This document shows, one piece after another, positions 1-8,815 of a stretch of 64,000 bases of DNA. A program made the translations under genes and the position numbers. The stretch comes from F23-D06 sp045130275. Its GTDB lineage: Bacteria; Bacteroidota; Bacteroidia; Bacteroidales; WCHB1-69. Each line of letters starts with the position of its first letter. Position 1 is the first letter of the stretch. The notes beneath the pieces are model-generated. The model was not told where the DNA came from and did not search any database. It saw nothing but the letters and a program-made list of their open reading frames with translations. The stretch lies in contig JBGUPL010000085.1 in the NCBI GenBank assembly GCA_045130275.1, positions 86,458 to 150,457 of the forward strand, given 5' to 3'.

Positions 1-341
1 TCGTCGTCAACAGCAGTGACCAGTTGGAAGACACGCATCTCCTCCTCATCGATGGGCGACGGGCGCCTGACGCCTTCGGAAAGATGGCTATAGAGCATCA
101 CCCGGCCTAAAAGTTGTTTCTGCCAGGACAGGACTGCATCCTCGGTGCAACGGACAAAAATAAGCGAGGAAATAGCCGGTTTGACCAGCATTTTGGCTTT
201 TCCATCCACGAGTTTATAGCTCTTGACAACCGGGAAATAGGTTTCCAACCCTGCCGCGCGCATCTGTTCGTCCACCTCGAAAACCTTGTTATAGAACACT
301 TTGAAGGCGTACCAGTGGTTGGGGTTATCCAAATTACTCAT
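1..341 (-). CDS. UpxY/NusG-like transcription antiterminator (partial, runs off left edge)
   Basis: Translation from the ATG at 341-339 gives 113 residues before the window ends. It starts MSNLDNPNHWYAFKVFYNK and continues through LETYFPVVKSYK and SLIFVRCTEDAV, which match the NGN (NusG N-terminal) domain of Bacteroidota UpxY proteins: an HWYA strand, a yFP motif and an FVRCT strand. UpxY proteins are known to allow RNA polymerase to read through the long leader of the capsular or exopolysaccharide operon that they head. The C-terminal KOW part lies outside the window. A polysaccharide locus probably continues beyond position 1, but that is inferred. A promoter lies at 571-578 and leaves a leader of about 225 nt with strong secondary structure. 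Confidence 0.82.
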   Translation of the reverse strand, partial: MSNLDNPNHWYAFKVFYNKVFEVDEQMRAAGLETYFPVVKSYKLVDGKAKMLVKPAISSLIFVRCTEDAVLSWQKQLLGRVMLYSHLSEGVRRPSPIDEEEMRVFQLVTAVDD

Positions 342-565
342 ACCTTTTGTCTGATCGGAACACATCAATGAGTTGAATGATCCTGCACTACAGGCGAATC
401 AACGGACGAAAAAAACATTCGTCCCATCAAGGCAAAACCAACTATTCCCCTCACGGAGCACCGTGAAAGGGTTGATCGGGGACGCTGAGCTATAACAGCC
501 TGAAATCTAAACTCTTATGAACCCAAAAGAGTATGCATAGACCCCCCTTTGCCTAACGAAATCAA
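342..565 (-). promoter_or_regulatory. Structured 5' leader of the UpxY-like gene
   Basis: No gene is seen in 342-654. On the minus strand the predicted transcript can form a long-range helix: 483-472 (GTCCC..ATCAA) with 430-421 (TTGATGGGAC). This encloses a CACGG/CCGTG hairpin at 465-452. It can also form a perfect 7-bp hairpin GGACGAA/TTCGTCC at 424-404. The strand 424-421 is needed by both helices, so they exclude each other. This resembles an attenuator, as expected for a leader acted on by a NusG paralogue. Confidence 0.55.
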
Positions 566-570
566 CGGTG

Positions 571-578
571 CAAAAGTA
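571..578 (-). promoter_or_regulatory. -7 promoter box for the UpxY-like gene
   Basis: TACTTTTG on the minus strand matches the Bacteroidota -7 consensus TAnnTTTG. Predicted transcription start is near 565, about 225 nt before the start codon. Confidence 0.7.
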
Positions 579-654
579 CACATTTTTTCTGAAAAAAAAT
601 GCCGAAAAACAGGCTCTTTTCAAATGAAGCCGAATAAAGGAAACGATTGACGTG

Positions 655-1614
655 CTACCGATAACGGGCAGCATTATCCGTGTCGCCCAGATGCGTATAG
701 GCGTCCACCAATCCCTTGCGGATCGCTTTGGTCAGATCCGGGTCGAAGGAGAAAGCGAGAGCCTGTTTGTAATACTCCACGGCTTTCTCGGCTTGGTTTT
801 CGTGCAGGAAAGCGTCCGCCAAGACCGTGAGGAGCTGCGACGATTGGGGAAACATAGTGGTCATATCCTCCTCTTTGTCAATCAGTTTACGCCACTGGCC
901 GGCTTTAGAGACCGCTTCCGTAAAGGCTGCCCAGACTTCGAAGTCCGTGTCGTCTTCGCGCAATGCCTGTTCAAGGGCAGCCACCGCATTGGCGTAGTCT
1001 TTTGACCGCAAAAGTTCGACTCCTTTGGCCTTACTTCCGGCGGAAAGGCCGGCAGGGGCAGTCGGTTCGGGTTCTTTGCCTCCCTGCGTGTCAGGTTCCA
1101 GCCGGGCGATGCGGGAACGCACCTCCGCGGCCTTGTCGGCGCCGCCGGTTTTCTCGTAGCAAAGAGCTAGCGCCGAAAGATATTCGGTGTTTTCGGGCAT
1201 CTCACGGCATATTTTCTCCCAAACACCAAGTGCAGACTTGTAATTTTCATTGGTCACGTAAGATTCCGCGAGCGCCACCTGATACCAAATATTGTTTTTG
1301 TCGAGCTTGACAGCCTGAAGACTGGCGTTTTCAGCTTCCGTATAACGCTGTTGGCCTAAATAAACACGGGCTAGCATGTAATACGACGGAGCATGTTTGG
1401 GGGCGTCGGAAAGAATGCTTGAGAATATCTGGACGGCATCTTCGTACTGGGCGGTGTAATAAGCTCTCAACCCTTTGTTGAAACGACTTGAGATCTTCCT
1501 TTCCGTCACCGCCTCTTTTGAATTGGAAGCTGTGTGACGCGTTTTTTTCGCAGGTTGTGCACACAACGAAACGCACATCCCTACCAACACCCAAAACAAG
1601 ACTAACTTTCTCAT
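655..1614 (-). CDS. Exported TPR-repeat protein
   Basis: The 319-residue product begins MRKLVLFWVLVGMCVSLCAQ, a clear Sec signal peptide ending at the CAQ/P junction. I use the ATG at 1614; an in-frame GTG at 1629 would add five residues. Tetratricopeptide-type helices follow, such as GLRAYYTAQYEDAVQIFSS, YYMLARVYLGQQRYTEAEN and VLADAFLHENQAEKAVEYY, separated by a KKTRH/GGKEPEPT linker region. TPR proteins in the periplasm usually scaffold protein complexes; no specific partner can be read here. It lies 46 bp downstream of dut on the same strand and may be co-transcribed. Confidence 0.8.
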   Translation of the reverse strand: MRKLVLFWVLVGMCVSLCAQPAKKTRHTASNSKEAVTERKISSRFNKGLRAYYTAQYEDAVQIFSSILSDAPKHAPSYYMLARVYLGQQRYTEAENASLQAVKLDKNNIWYQVALAESYVTNENYKSALGVWEKICREMPENTEYLSALALCYEKTGGADKAAEVRSRIARLEPDTQGGKEPEPTAPAGLSAGSKAKGVELLRSKDYANAVAALEQALREDDTDFEVWAAFTEAVSKAGQWRKLIDKEEDMTTMFPQSSQLLTVLADAFLHENQAEKAVEYYKQALAFSFDPDLTKAIRKGLVDAYTHLGDTDNAARYR

Positions 1615-1660
1615 ATTCAATATTTTCACAAAAACAATTCCTATCCTCTATTGCCTTTGC

Positions 1661-2098
1661 CTATTGTTTCCCGCTATGACCGAAACCGCCTGCTCCCCGT
1701 TCCGTATCCGAAAGGTCGTCCAAGGATTCGACTTCGACCAACTCTTCCTGACAGAATCGGGACACCACCATCTGGGCGATGCGCTCACCAGGTTGTATCT
1801 CGAAAGGTTCCTGGGACAGATTGACCAAAATCACGCCAATTTCCCCGCGATAGTCGGCGTCAATGGTGCCCGGGCTATTGAGCACAGTGATGCCGTGTTT
1901 GAGGGCGAGACCGCTGCGGGGGCGCACCTGTGCCTCGCAATCCGGCGGAAGCTCTATAAAGAGTCCTGTAGGGATGAGTTTGCGTTCCAGCGGCTGCAGG
2001 ACAACCGGTTCAGAAAGATCCGCCCGCAAATCCATTCCGGCGGCATTCGGAGACGCATACGCGGGCAGCGGATTGGCTGATTTGTTGTATATTTTCAT
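1661..2098 (-). CDS. dut: dUTP diphosphatase
   Basis: Hydrolyses dUTP to dUMP and pyrophosphate, which keeps uracil out of DNA and supplies dUMP for thymidylate synthesis. All five trimeric dUTPase motifs are present in order in 145 residues: AGMDLRA (motif 1), PRSGLALKHG (2), GTIDADYRGE (3), GERIAQMVV (4) and RGAGGFGHSG (5). The motif 3 Asp and the C-terminal Gly-rich/Phe lid are intact. Length is normal for the family. The upstream space 2099-2249 contains TTTAG-rich short repeats and no clear -7 box. The next minus-strand gene downstream is the TPR protein. Confidence 0.97.
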   Translation of the reverse strand: MKIYNKSANPLPAYASPNAAGMDLRADLSEPVVLQPLERKLIPTGLFIELPPDCEAQVRPRSGLALKHGITVLNSPGTIDADYRGEIGVILVNLSQEPFEIQPGERIAQMVVSRFCQEELVEVESLDDLSDTERGAGGFGHSGKQ

Positions 2099-2104
2099 TT
2101 TTCA

Positions 2105-2160
2105 GTTTAATAGTTTAATAGTTTAGGGTTTAGAGTTTAGGGGTTAGGGGTTAGAGGTTT
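2105..2160. repeat. Short AT-rich intergenic tandem repeat
   Basis: Repeated TTTAATAG, TTTAGRG and GGGGTTAG units separate dut from the chaperone pair. They belong to the same style of low-complexity intergenic repeat seen at several other places in the window. Confidence 0.6.
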
Positions 2161-2249
2161 CAGATAATTGTCAAAAGTCGTAAGCCTCCTGTTTCCAGTA
2201 TCAGCTCCTCGCCATTGTGCAACCACTAACTGCCAACTGATAACAGCCA

Positions 2250-3092
2250 TTATTGCACAATCTTGCCGGCTTTCAAGGCCTTGTCGTAGAGTTCCTGAAT
2301 ATACTGGTTGATGTACTGCGACTTACGTTGGTTCATCAAGAGCATTCCGGCGGCCGCCCGTTCTTCTTTTGTTTCATTCACAGAGCGTTGTGAACGATAA
2401 TCCAGAATCACCAGCAGGACAGTCTGATCGCCGACTTCCTTTTCGAGGTGAACCACATTCCCTCTTTCTCGGGCGTTTTGGGCATCAATCTCAAAAGAGA
2501 CTTCGTTCTGCAAATCATCGAGATAAAGCCACTCATCGTCATCCAACAGATACTCGATGGTATCGCCAAGCATCTCCACGAGCGTTTCTTTCTCCTCTTT
2601 CCGACGACTCTCGTCAAAAAGCACGGCTTTGACTGTCGGCAGGACGGAGGATTTCGTCGGCAACTTGACATAATTGACACGCACGATCTCTTTCTCCACT
2701 GTATAGCGGCTGTCCAAAGTACGGACAAAATCGGATATTTCACGATCCGTCACGGGAGCATGGGTCGTGTCCTGCGCCCAAAGTTTGTCATAGTATCTGT
2801 TGATCAGCAAAGTATTGCGATACTCTGCCATTTCGGATTCGAATTTTTTATCCCTCGGGGAAAGTTTCTTTTCCGCTTCATGCAGAACGAGTTTCTCTTT
2901 CACCCAACTGTCGATAATGTCCTGGACCAAAAGCAGACTGTCTTCTTGCGACAATCCCTGAGGCATAATGGCTTTGATAGCGGAAGTGTAAAGTTTGTAT
3001 TGATACACCTGTGCCACTACAGGGTCATCTTTTCTGTAGCATGAAGCGCAGAGCAACAGCGCAAGACCAAGTATGGCAGCGATTCGTTTCAC
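2250..3092 (-). CDS. Lipoprotein, SurA/PpiC-like periplasmic folding factor
   Basis: The start codon is GTG (3092-3090), one base after the stop of the upstream chaperone gene, so the two are translationally coupled. The N-terminus MKRIAAILGLALLLCASC has a lipobox (CAS-C), predicting a lipid anchor at Cys18. The body is helix-rich with SurA_N-like features (VVAQVYQYKLYTSAIKAIMP, IDSWVKEKLVLHEAEKKL) and ends IQELYDKALKAGKIVQ. I see no full parvulin domain. From its position it probably assists outer-membrane protein folding together with the two-parvulin protein upstream, but this is inferred. Confidence 0.7.
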   Translation of the reverse strand: MKRIAAILGLALLLCASCYRKDDPVVAQVYQYKLYTSAIKAIMPQGLSQEDSLLLVQDIIDSWVKEKLVLHEAEKKLSPRDKKFESEMAEYRNTLLINRYYDKLWAQDTTHAPVTDREISDFVRTLDSRYTVEKEIVRVNYVKLPTKSSVLPTVKAVLFDESRRKEEKETLVEMLGDTIEYLLDDDEWLYLDDLQNEVSFEIDAQNARERGNVVHLEKEVGDQTVLLVILDYRSQRSVNETKEERAAAGMLLMNQRKSQYINQYIQELYDKALKAGKIVQ

Positions 3093-3093
3093 T

Positions 3094-4839
3094 TTATCTG
3101 TTCAGGATGGAACGGAAAACGTCGTCATTCAACTTCACAGGGTACTTCTTATGCAGTTCAGCCACCCATTCCTTCTCGAGTTTGTCCTGATACTGGCTGA
3201 TCACGATCGCCCGGACATCTTTGAACGGTTTATACGGATTGAGGGTGTCTCCGGTCGGGAACTGCGTTTTGATCTGTTCGTAGAAACGTTCCGCACCGAC
3301 CGTGTCCTGAATGGCAGCGTTCCAGACCTTAAGGGCGTTGACCTCATAGATCAGCAGTCCGTCATAGACTTCGTTCACCACATCGCGATATTCCGGATAT
3401 TTGGTCATCAACTGAGTGCTCTCATAACGCAGCATTCTTTCCTCCACAAAACCTGGGAAGGCCTGCTCAAGGAAATTATCCAACGAAGTATTAAGCTGTG
3501 CACCCTGAAAACGGCCCAGATATTTGCCGAAGTCACGTGCGGTCAGCGACTGGTTTGCAAACGAGCACATCGGTTTCAACTTTTCGATTCCCGATAAGGA
3601 GTCTATGGCGATATGCTTGCTTTGGAAATTATTGACTGTAAGATTCTTTTTGAAGAACTTCATAGCCGCTTTGCGACCTTTTTCCTCGTAATTATACTCT
3701 TTCTTCAGCTTTTCCACGAGTGAAGCCTTGCTTTTTTGAGAACGGGAATCGCGTCCGAGTCTGTTTTTAATCATATATTCAAACTCATCGTTCACGGTCG
3801 TGTAAATGACAGAGTCGAGACGGAGGATGTGCCAGCCGATCATGGAAGGCACCGGTTCCGAAATCTGGCCTTTCTTAAGGGTGATGGCAGCATTGACATA
3901 GTTGCCGGGACGGCGGTTCGGTGCAAAGGGTTCCATGCGGCCGCCGTTGTTTTTCGTTGCCATGTCTTCGGAATATTCAGCAGCAAGGTCGTCAAAAGAG
4001 GTCCCTTGCTGGAATTTCTGCTTTACTTGCGCACATTTCTGCATTATGCCGCTATGATCCACCTTCGAATCGAGGGCGGTGGTGTCTCTGAAAAAGATCT
4101 GCGAGACGAACAACTTCGCAATGGCGGGGATTTTGTCCTGCACATAAACCAGATGGTATCCAAACTGGGTACGCACAGGCATGGACACCTGTCCGACAGG
4201 AGTGGTGTAGGCGGCGGTTTCAAAAGGATAGATCATTTCGAGGACAGAGAAATAGCCCAGCTCACCGGCGTTGCCCCGTTGCAGATGTCCACTCTGCGGA
4301 TTCACGAAATCCCGGGCGGATTCATCCTCGGAAAAGCGTGCGGCCGCCTCATTGAAATTCATCCCTTCCATTATTTTTTCCCTGATTTGCATACACTTAT
4401 GGTATGCGGCAAGCGTATCCTTCGGTGTTGCATCCTTCGGAATGCGGACCAAGATGTGGGAAGCGCGGATATGGTAGCGTGCCCGATCGATAGTCTCCTG
4501 CATCAATTGGTCACTGACCTCTGTGTCAATCAGATACTGCTGAGCATATTGGCTTTTGTAAGCTTCCCATTCCCGTTGGAACGCCTTCGCGGTGTCCAGC
4601 TGCAAACTCTTGGCCTCCTGCACCTTCATCCGGTAATCGGTATAGAGATGCAGATATTCGCGCAGGTCCGCCTCAGAGGCTTCAGACAGCGTACTGTTCT
4701 TTTGGTAAGCCTTGATAAACTCAGATTTCGTAACCTTCTCGTTGCCCACTGTCATCAGCACAGGATCATTGCTTTGGGCATTCAGCAAGCCGCCAAACAA
4801 AGCAGCCGCCGAAATCGCCAGAGATAGAATCTTTTTCAT
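3094..4839 (-). CDS. SurA-like peptidyl-prolyl isomerase with two parvulin domains
   Basis: A 581-residue exported protein (signal MKKILSLAISAAALFGGLLNAQ). After an N-terminal chaperone segment come two PpiC/rotamase domains. One is around residues 125-230 (ASHILVRIPKDATP through GYHLVYVQDK); the other is around 240-345 (SQIFFRDTTAL through GWHILRLDSV). A long helical C-terminal region follows. SurA-type proteins escort outer-membrane proteins through the periplasm and isomerise prolyl bonds. A -7 box at 4895-4902 serves this gene and the coupled lipoprotein gene. Confidence 0.9.
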   Translation of the reverse strand: MKKILSLAISAAALFGGLLNAQSNDPVLMTVGNEKVTKSEFIKAYQKNSTLSEASEADLREYLHLYTDYRMKVQEAKSLQLDTAKAFQREWEAYKSQYAQQYLIDTEVSDQLMQETIDRARYHIRASHILVRIPKDATPKDTLAAYHKCMQIREKIMEGMNFNEAAARFSEDESARDFVNPQSGHLQRGNAGELGYFSVLEMIYPFETAAYTTPVGQVSMPVRTQFGYHLVYVQDKIPAIAKLFVSQIFFRDTTALDSKVDHSGIMQKCAQVKQKFQQGTSFDDLAAEYSEDMATKNNGGRMEPFAPNRRPGNYVNAAITLKKGQISEPVPSMIGWHILRLDSVIYTTVNDEFEYMIKNRLGRDSRSQKSKASLVEKLKKEYNYEEKGRKAAMKFFKKNLTVNNFQSKHIAIDSLSGIEKLKPMCSFANQSLTARDFGKYLGRFQGAQLNTSLDNFLEQAFPGFVEERMLRYESTQLMTKYPEYRDVVNEVYDGLLIYEVNALKVWNAAIQDTVGAERFYEQIKTQFPTGDTLNPYKPFKDVRAIVISQYQDKLEKEWVAELHKKYPVKLNDDVFRSILNR

Positions 4840-4894
4840 AGTATGTTCAATATCAAAATGTTACAATAAATTCTTCATTAAAGAAAAAAGTCTG

Positions 4895-4902
4895 CAAAGA
4901 TA
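4895..4902 (-). promoter_or_regulatory. -7 promoter box for the chaperone operon
   Basis: TATCTTTG on the minus strand, about 55 bp upstream of the two-parvulin gene's start codon. Confidence 0.7.
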
Positions 4903-4934
4903 TACAAATTTTGACACATCCACCAACAAAAGGT

Positions 4935-6101
4935 TTATCGGCTGTGGAGGGTAAAAACGATAACGGTCGGGCGCGCCCCGAAACGGAACGGAAGGGTGCC
5001 GCCAACGCCTTGTGAGACATATACCATTTGGTTTTCAGACTCGTACAATCCAGACCACTCGTCGTAGAGCCATTTTGACGGCGACCAGTTACCGATTTTC
5101 AGTTGGGCGGCATGGGTATGCCCGCAAAGGGTCAGCGGGACGTGCGTCTTGGGCAGAATCTCCATGCGCCAATGCGACGGGTCGTGGGAGAGCAGAATCG
5201 TGAAAAGGTTTTCGTCGGATTTCACGGAATCGTAATCTGTCACGTCCTTGAGAGCGGCTTGCAGATCTCCTATCTGCGGAAACGGCGGTTTTCCCGTGTT
5301 TTCCACTCCAGCGATGGCGATGCGCTCGGATCCCTTTTGCAGGACGCTCGACTCATTCATCAGCACTATCCACCCAAAGGACCGTTCCAATTCAGCTACT
5401 TTCAGACCTCCCTCGCGGGGGTTCTTCCAACGTTCGGGATGACCGTAAAGACAGTAGTCGTGGTTGCCGAGAACGGAAAAAACACCATCGGGGGCAGTGA
5501 ACGACGACAACAAAGGCTTGTACGGCAGGATCTCCTCCGGGTCGGTGTTGACGAGGTCGCCCGTGAAAACCACCAAGTCGGGATTTTCCGCGTTCACACG
5601 GCCCACCACCTTTTCAAGGAAAGCGGTTTTGCCTTTATAGGTACCCACATGGAGGTCGCTGAGATGCGCAATACGATATCCATCGAAAGCTTTTGGCAAA
5701 TCCTCAAAATACAGATCCACATGATTGATTTCCAGTTGTTTCCATCCAAAGACGAGACCATACAATGCCATCAGCGAGACAACGCAGGCCGTCACAATCC
5801 CGATCACATTCACTATGGAAAAAGCCGTCGGGTTCCATAATCCGAACAGTTTCGCTATCAAGGAGATGAGCACGAAAACGAATTTCGGCAACGCAAAACA
5901 GAGCAGCGCGACCAGGAAAATGGTGCCAAACGCGCTGGAAAAGCCGCAATAGCGCATCCCGACCAAAGAGGCCAGCCCCAAAACGGATGGAACGAAGAAA
6001 AGAAGTCGCCACAAAAGGGTGGTTTCGCGCAGAAACGCGAAGCAGATATAGAGGTCTGGCAGTAAAAAGAGCGCTAGTATTATGAAAAAGGCGATGAGCA
6101 T
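4935..6101 (-). CDS. Membrane-anchored metallophosphoesterase
   Basis: The 388-residue product has about four N-terminal membrane segments (residues 1-22, 32-50, 57-82, 94-120) and then a calcineurin-like phosphoesterase domain. Metal-binding motifs are complete: HLSDLHVG (146-153), FTGDLVN (179-185), LGNHDYC (211-217), LSHDPSHW and CGHTHAAQ. The layout resembles YaeI/YkuE-type enzymes, some of which act on lipid-linked phosphates such as UDP-diacylglucosamine. The substrate here cannot be decided from sequence. The gene is followed by dense non-coding repeats on its upstream side (6105-6285). Confidence 0.88.
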   Translation of the reverse strand: MLIAFFIILALFLLPDLYICFAFLRETTLLWRLLFFVPSVLGLASLVGMRYCGFSSAFGTIFLVALLCFALPKFVFVLISLIAKLFGLWNPTAFSIVNVIGIVTACVVSLMALYGLVFGWKQLEINHVDLYFEDLPKAFDGYRIAHLSDLHVGTYKGKTAFLEKVVGRVNAENPDLVVFTGDLVNTDPEEILPYKPLLSSFTAPDGVFSVLGNHDYCLYGHPERWKNPREGGLKVAELERSFGWIVLMNESSVLQKGSERIAIAGVENTGKPPFPQIGDLQAALKDVTDYDSVKSDENLFTILLSHDPSHWRMEILPKTHVPLTLCGHTHAAQLKIGNWSPSKWLYDEWSGLYESENQMVYVSQGVGGTLPFRFGARPTVIVFTLHSR

Positions 6102-6104
6102 GGG

Positions 6105-6285
6105 GTAATGGTTAATGGTTAAAGGTTAATGGTTAGAGGGTTAGAAGGTTAAAGGTTAGAGGGTTAGAAGGTTAGAAGGTTAGAGGGTTAGAAGGTTAGA
6201 GGGTTAGAGGGTTAGAGGGTTAGAGGGTTAGAGGGTTAGAAGGTTAGAGGGTTAGAGGGTTAGAAGGTTAAAGATTAAGGGTTAT
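6105..6285. repeat. Telomere-like GGTTAGAG tandem array
   Basis: An 8-bp unit GGTTAGAR is repeated about 20 times between the phosphoesterase and the EamA transporter. Five perfect consecutive GGGTTAGA copies occupy 6201-6240. The plus strand is G-rich with runs of three Gs at regular spacing, so G-quadruplex formation is plausible. Confidence 0.85.
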
Positions 6286-7198
6286 TATTGGTTAATGTGT
6301 CGGATTTGGCCCGGCTTGTGGTGACGAGGAAGACACCGAAGACAATGAGGGCGAGGGCTACGGGCTTGTTCCAAGTGAAGACATCCTGTCCGACGGCGAT
6401 GGCGAGGGCGGCGGTGACGAATGGCTGCAGGTTGCTGTACATACTGACGGTGGTGGGTCTCAGACGGCGCAACGCGACCGGCAGCAGATAGTAGGCCAGC
6501 ACAGTGGCGAAAAGCGCAACAACCCCCATATTGACGTATGCCATCGCGGGTGCTATGCCCATGAGCAACGGCGAATCAGGGATTGTGGGGATGGCCGCGG
6601 GCAAACTGAACGCGAAACTGTAAAGGAACATCCATTTCATCATCGTCACAGGCGAATATTTCGGGGAAACAGCGCGGGTGATGAGGAGGTAAATGGCGTA
6701 GAACAAGATATTTACGAAACAGAGAAGGGCACCGACATTGCTGTAGTGGGCATCACCGTGCAGGGAGAAAAGGATCATCAGCAATGCACCGGCAATGCCG
6801 AAAAAGACGCCCAGGGCTTTGCGAGTGGTGATCGGTTCTTTGAGGAAAAGGGCGGCCATCAACATCACCACAAGGGGTGACATTGCAGAAATCAGCGACA
6901 CGTAGGTGGGGGAAATGAAACGCATGGCTTCTGCGAATGCCCACAGTGTACCGTAGAGCGAAACGGCCCCGAGGAGGATGATCCACATGTCACGCCTCCC
7001 CACCCTCTCGCGTGGCGCGAACAACGAAATGATCCAGAAACCCGCCGCCCCGAAGAACAATCGCAACGCGGTATAGGCCTCCGGCGTGATGTACTCCGGC
7101 ACCACCGCCTTCGAACAATTCGGGTTCACGCCGAAGATGATATAGACAGCCAGCACCGCAAGATGCCCGATCCATTTCTTGTTTAGTTCAGAATTCAT
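6275..7198 (-). CDS. EamA/DMT-family membrane transporter
   Basis: A 307-residue integral membrane protein with about ten hydrophobic segments arranged as two EamA repeats. The first starts at WIGHLAVLAVYIIFGVNPNCSKA; the second follows GALLCFVNILFYAIYLLITRA. Such drug/metabolite transporters export amino acids or other small metabolites, and the substrate is not predictable from sequence. The C-terminus ends in a short hydrophilic tail that overlaps the start of the tandem array. A -7 box at 7224-7231 lies 26 bp upstream. Confidence 0.88.
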   Translation of the reverse strand: MNSELNKKWIGHLAVLAVYIIFGVNPNCSKAVVPEYITPEAYTALRLFFGAAGFWIISLFAPRERVGRRDMWIILLGAVSLYGTLWAFAEAMRFISPTYVSLISAMSPLVVMLMAALFLKEPITTRKALGVFFGIAGALLMILFSLHGDAHYSNVGALLCFVNILFYAIYLLITRAVSPKYSPVTMMKWMFLYSFAFSLPAAIPTIPDSPLLMGIAPAMAYVNMGVVALFATVLAYYLLPVALRRLRPTTVSMYSNLQPFVTAALAIAVGQDVFTWNKPVALALIVFGVFLVTTSRAKSDTLTNNNP

Positions 7199-7223
7199 AA
7201 TGCATAATGCATATTTTAGGGTG

Positions 7224-7231
7224 CAAAGATA
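7224..7231 (-). promoter_or_regulatory. -7 promoter box for the EamA transporter
   Basis: TATCTTTG on the minus strand, 26 bp before the start codon. The rest of 7199-7495 holds short repeats (TTGGCTG, about 7255-7287) and no gene. Confidence 0.7.
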
Positions 7232-7495
7232 GTATTTTTTCGGCTGTTGGATATTAGCTATTGGCTGTTGGCTGTTGGCTGTTGGCGATAACTATGACTA
7301 TGACTATAACTATTGACTTGTATTCCGATATTTAAATTGTTACAAGTCACTAACCTCTATTCACAAATCACTATTCACACGTCATACGTTTTATTTCTCA
7401 CATCAAAAAAGACGCCAATAATGACGTCTTTCCTATAAAATATCTCGCAAGGGCTGCAAAGCCAAAAGCCAATAGCTAAAGGCTAACAGCTGAAC

Positions 7496-8650
7496 TTAGT
7501 TTTTCATCGCGGCGATTTCCTTGACAGCTTGTATGCAGGCGTCGATATCGGCTTCGGTGTTGAAAGCGCCGATACTGAGACGCACCGTGCCGTCGATGTC
7601 GAGTGTGCCGAGGCATTCGTGCACCATCGGAGCGCATTGCAGACCCGTGCGGCAAGCAATGTCGTAATCGACATCCAACATGGTACCCACATCCATGGCC
7701 TCAAAACCTTTGATGTTGATGGAGAGCACCGGATTCTGGTTCTCCACGGAAGTGGCGCAGTAGATGATCACGCCGGGGACGTCTTTGATGCCGTCGCGCA
7801 GGCGTTTCCACAAAGCCATCTCCTGATTGTGGATGTTCTCGATGCCTTTTTCGGTGATCCATTTCACACCGGCGTGCAGACCACTGATACCCAGCATGTT
7901 AATGGTACCGGCTTCGAGACGGTAGGGATATTCATCAAGATGGTCGCGAACGGCGGATTTCACACCGGTGCCGCCAAAGCGGGTGTGCTTGACCTCAACG
8001 CCCTCGCGGACGTAACAGCCACCGATTCCGGTGGGTCCCATCAGGCATTTGTGACCCGTAAAAGCGTATGCATCAACATTATATTCAATCATATCCATCT
8101 TCACCGCGCCGGCGCCCTGGCTGCCGTCCACCACGAAAGTGATTCCGTGTTCTTTGCAGACCTTACCGATTTCTTTGATAGGCTGTACCGTTCCAATGAC
8201 GTTGGAGCACTGCGTGCAGACCACCATCTTCGTGTTCGGACGGATAGCTTTCTCGAAATCCTCAGGATGCACATAACCGGCAGCATCGAAAGGAAGGTAG
8301 GTAACCTCTATAATTCCCTCTTTCTCAAGATGATAAAGCGGACGAAGCACCGAGTTGTGCTCCAGCATAGTGGTAATCACATGCGAGCCTTTCTCAGCCA
8401 GTCCCTGAATCAGGATGTTCAGGGAGTCCGTGGCGTTATAGCTGAACGTCAGGCGTTTTTCGTCAGTGCCGCCGTTGAACAGTTTGGTGAGCATACGGCG
8501 TGTTTCTGTCAAGACCTCGCCGGTCTCGATACCGGCATCATAACCTGCGCGTCCGGGGCTCACGCCGTGCACGCGATAGAAATGGTCCATAAACTCGTAA
8601 ACCTCATTGGGTTTCGGGAAAGATGTAGCTGAATTGTCTAAATATATCAT
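7496..8650 (-). CDS. Class V aminotransferase / cysteine desulfurase-like enzyme
   Basis: PLP-dependent fold type I enzyme of 384 residues. I choose the ATG at 8650 (MIYLDNSATSFPKP), where the family normally begins; a further 16 residues upstream overlap the promoter. Visible features: SYNATDSLN near the phosphate-binding region, EHNSVLRP, VVDGSQGAGA (Asp contacting the pyridine ring) and TGHKCLMGPTG with the Schiff-base lysine. The C-terminal RTGLQCAPMVHECLGT carries the cysteine in the usual desulfurase loop position. It resembles the EF2568 subfamily, which lies near selenium/sulfur metabolism genes in other genomes. No such partner is adjacent here. Confidence 0.88.
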   Translation of the reverse strand: MIYLDNSATSFPKPNEVYEFMDHFYRVHGVSPGRAGYDAGIETGEVLTETRRMLTKLFNGGTDEKRLTFSYNATDSLNILIQGLAEKGSHVITTMLEHNSVLRPLYHLEKEGIIEVTYLPFDAAGYVHPEDFEKAIRPNTKMVVCTQCSNVIGTVQPIKEIGKVCKEHGITFVVDGSQGAGAVKMDMIEYNVDAYAFTGHKCLMGPTGIGGCYVREGVEVKHTRFGGTGVKSAVRDHLDEYPYRLEAGTINMLGISGLHAGVKWITEKGIENIHNQEMALWKRLRDGIKDVPGVIIYCATSVENQNPVLSINIKGFEAMDVGTMLDVDYDIACRTGLQCAPMVHECLGTLDIDGTVRLSIGAFNTEADIDACIQAVKEIAAMKN

Positions 8651-8677
8651 ATCTTTCGATTTAAAATTTCCAAGCGG

Positions 8678-8685
8678 CAAAAATA
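8678..8685 (-). promoter_or_regulatory. -7 promoter box for the class V aminotransferase
   Basis: TATTTTTG on the minus strand, 27 bp upstream of the ATG at 8650. Its position inside the longer reading frame supports the shorter start. Confidence 0.7.
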
Positions 8686-8767
8686 CATTTTTTTTCAATG
8701 CTGATAATCACGTCCGATTTTTATCAACAAATTATCAACATTTTAATCTTAATATCCATATATATTG

Positions 8768-8775
8768 TACCTTTG
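8768..8775 (+). promoter_or_regulatory. -7 promoter box for the giant T9SS protein
   Basis: TACCTTTG, 40 bp upstream of the ATG at 8816. This excludes in-frame start codons further upstream. Confidence 0.75.
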
Positions 8776-8815
8776 CCAATTCTTTGTAATTTATCAATCA
8801 CAAAAAATAATTTAT

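Noticed and set aside
114..371. Plus-strand 85-codon frame near the left edge
   Set aside because: It is antisense to the UpxY-like gene, whose protein has clear NGN-domain motifs.
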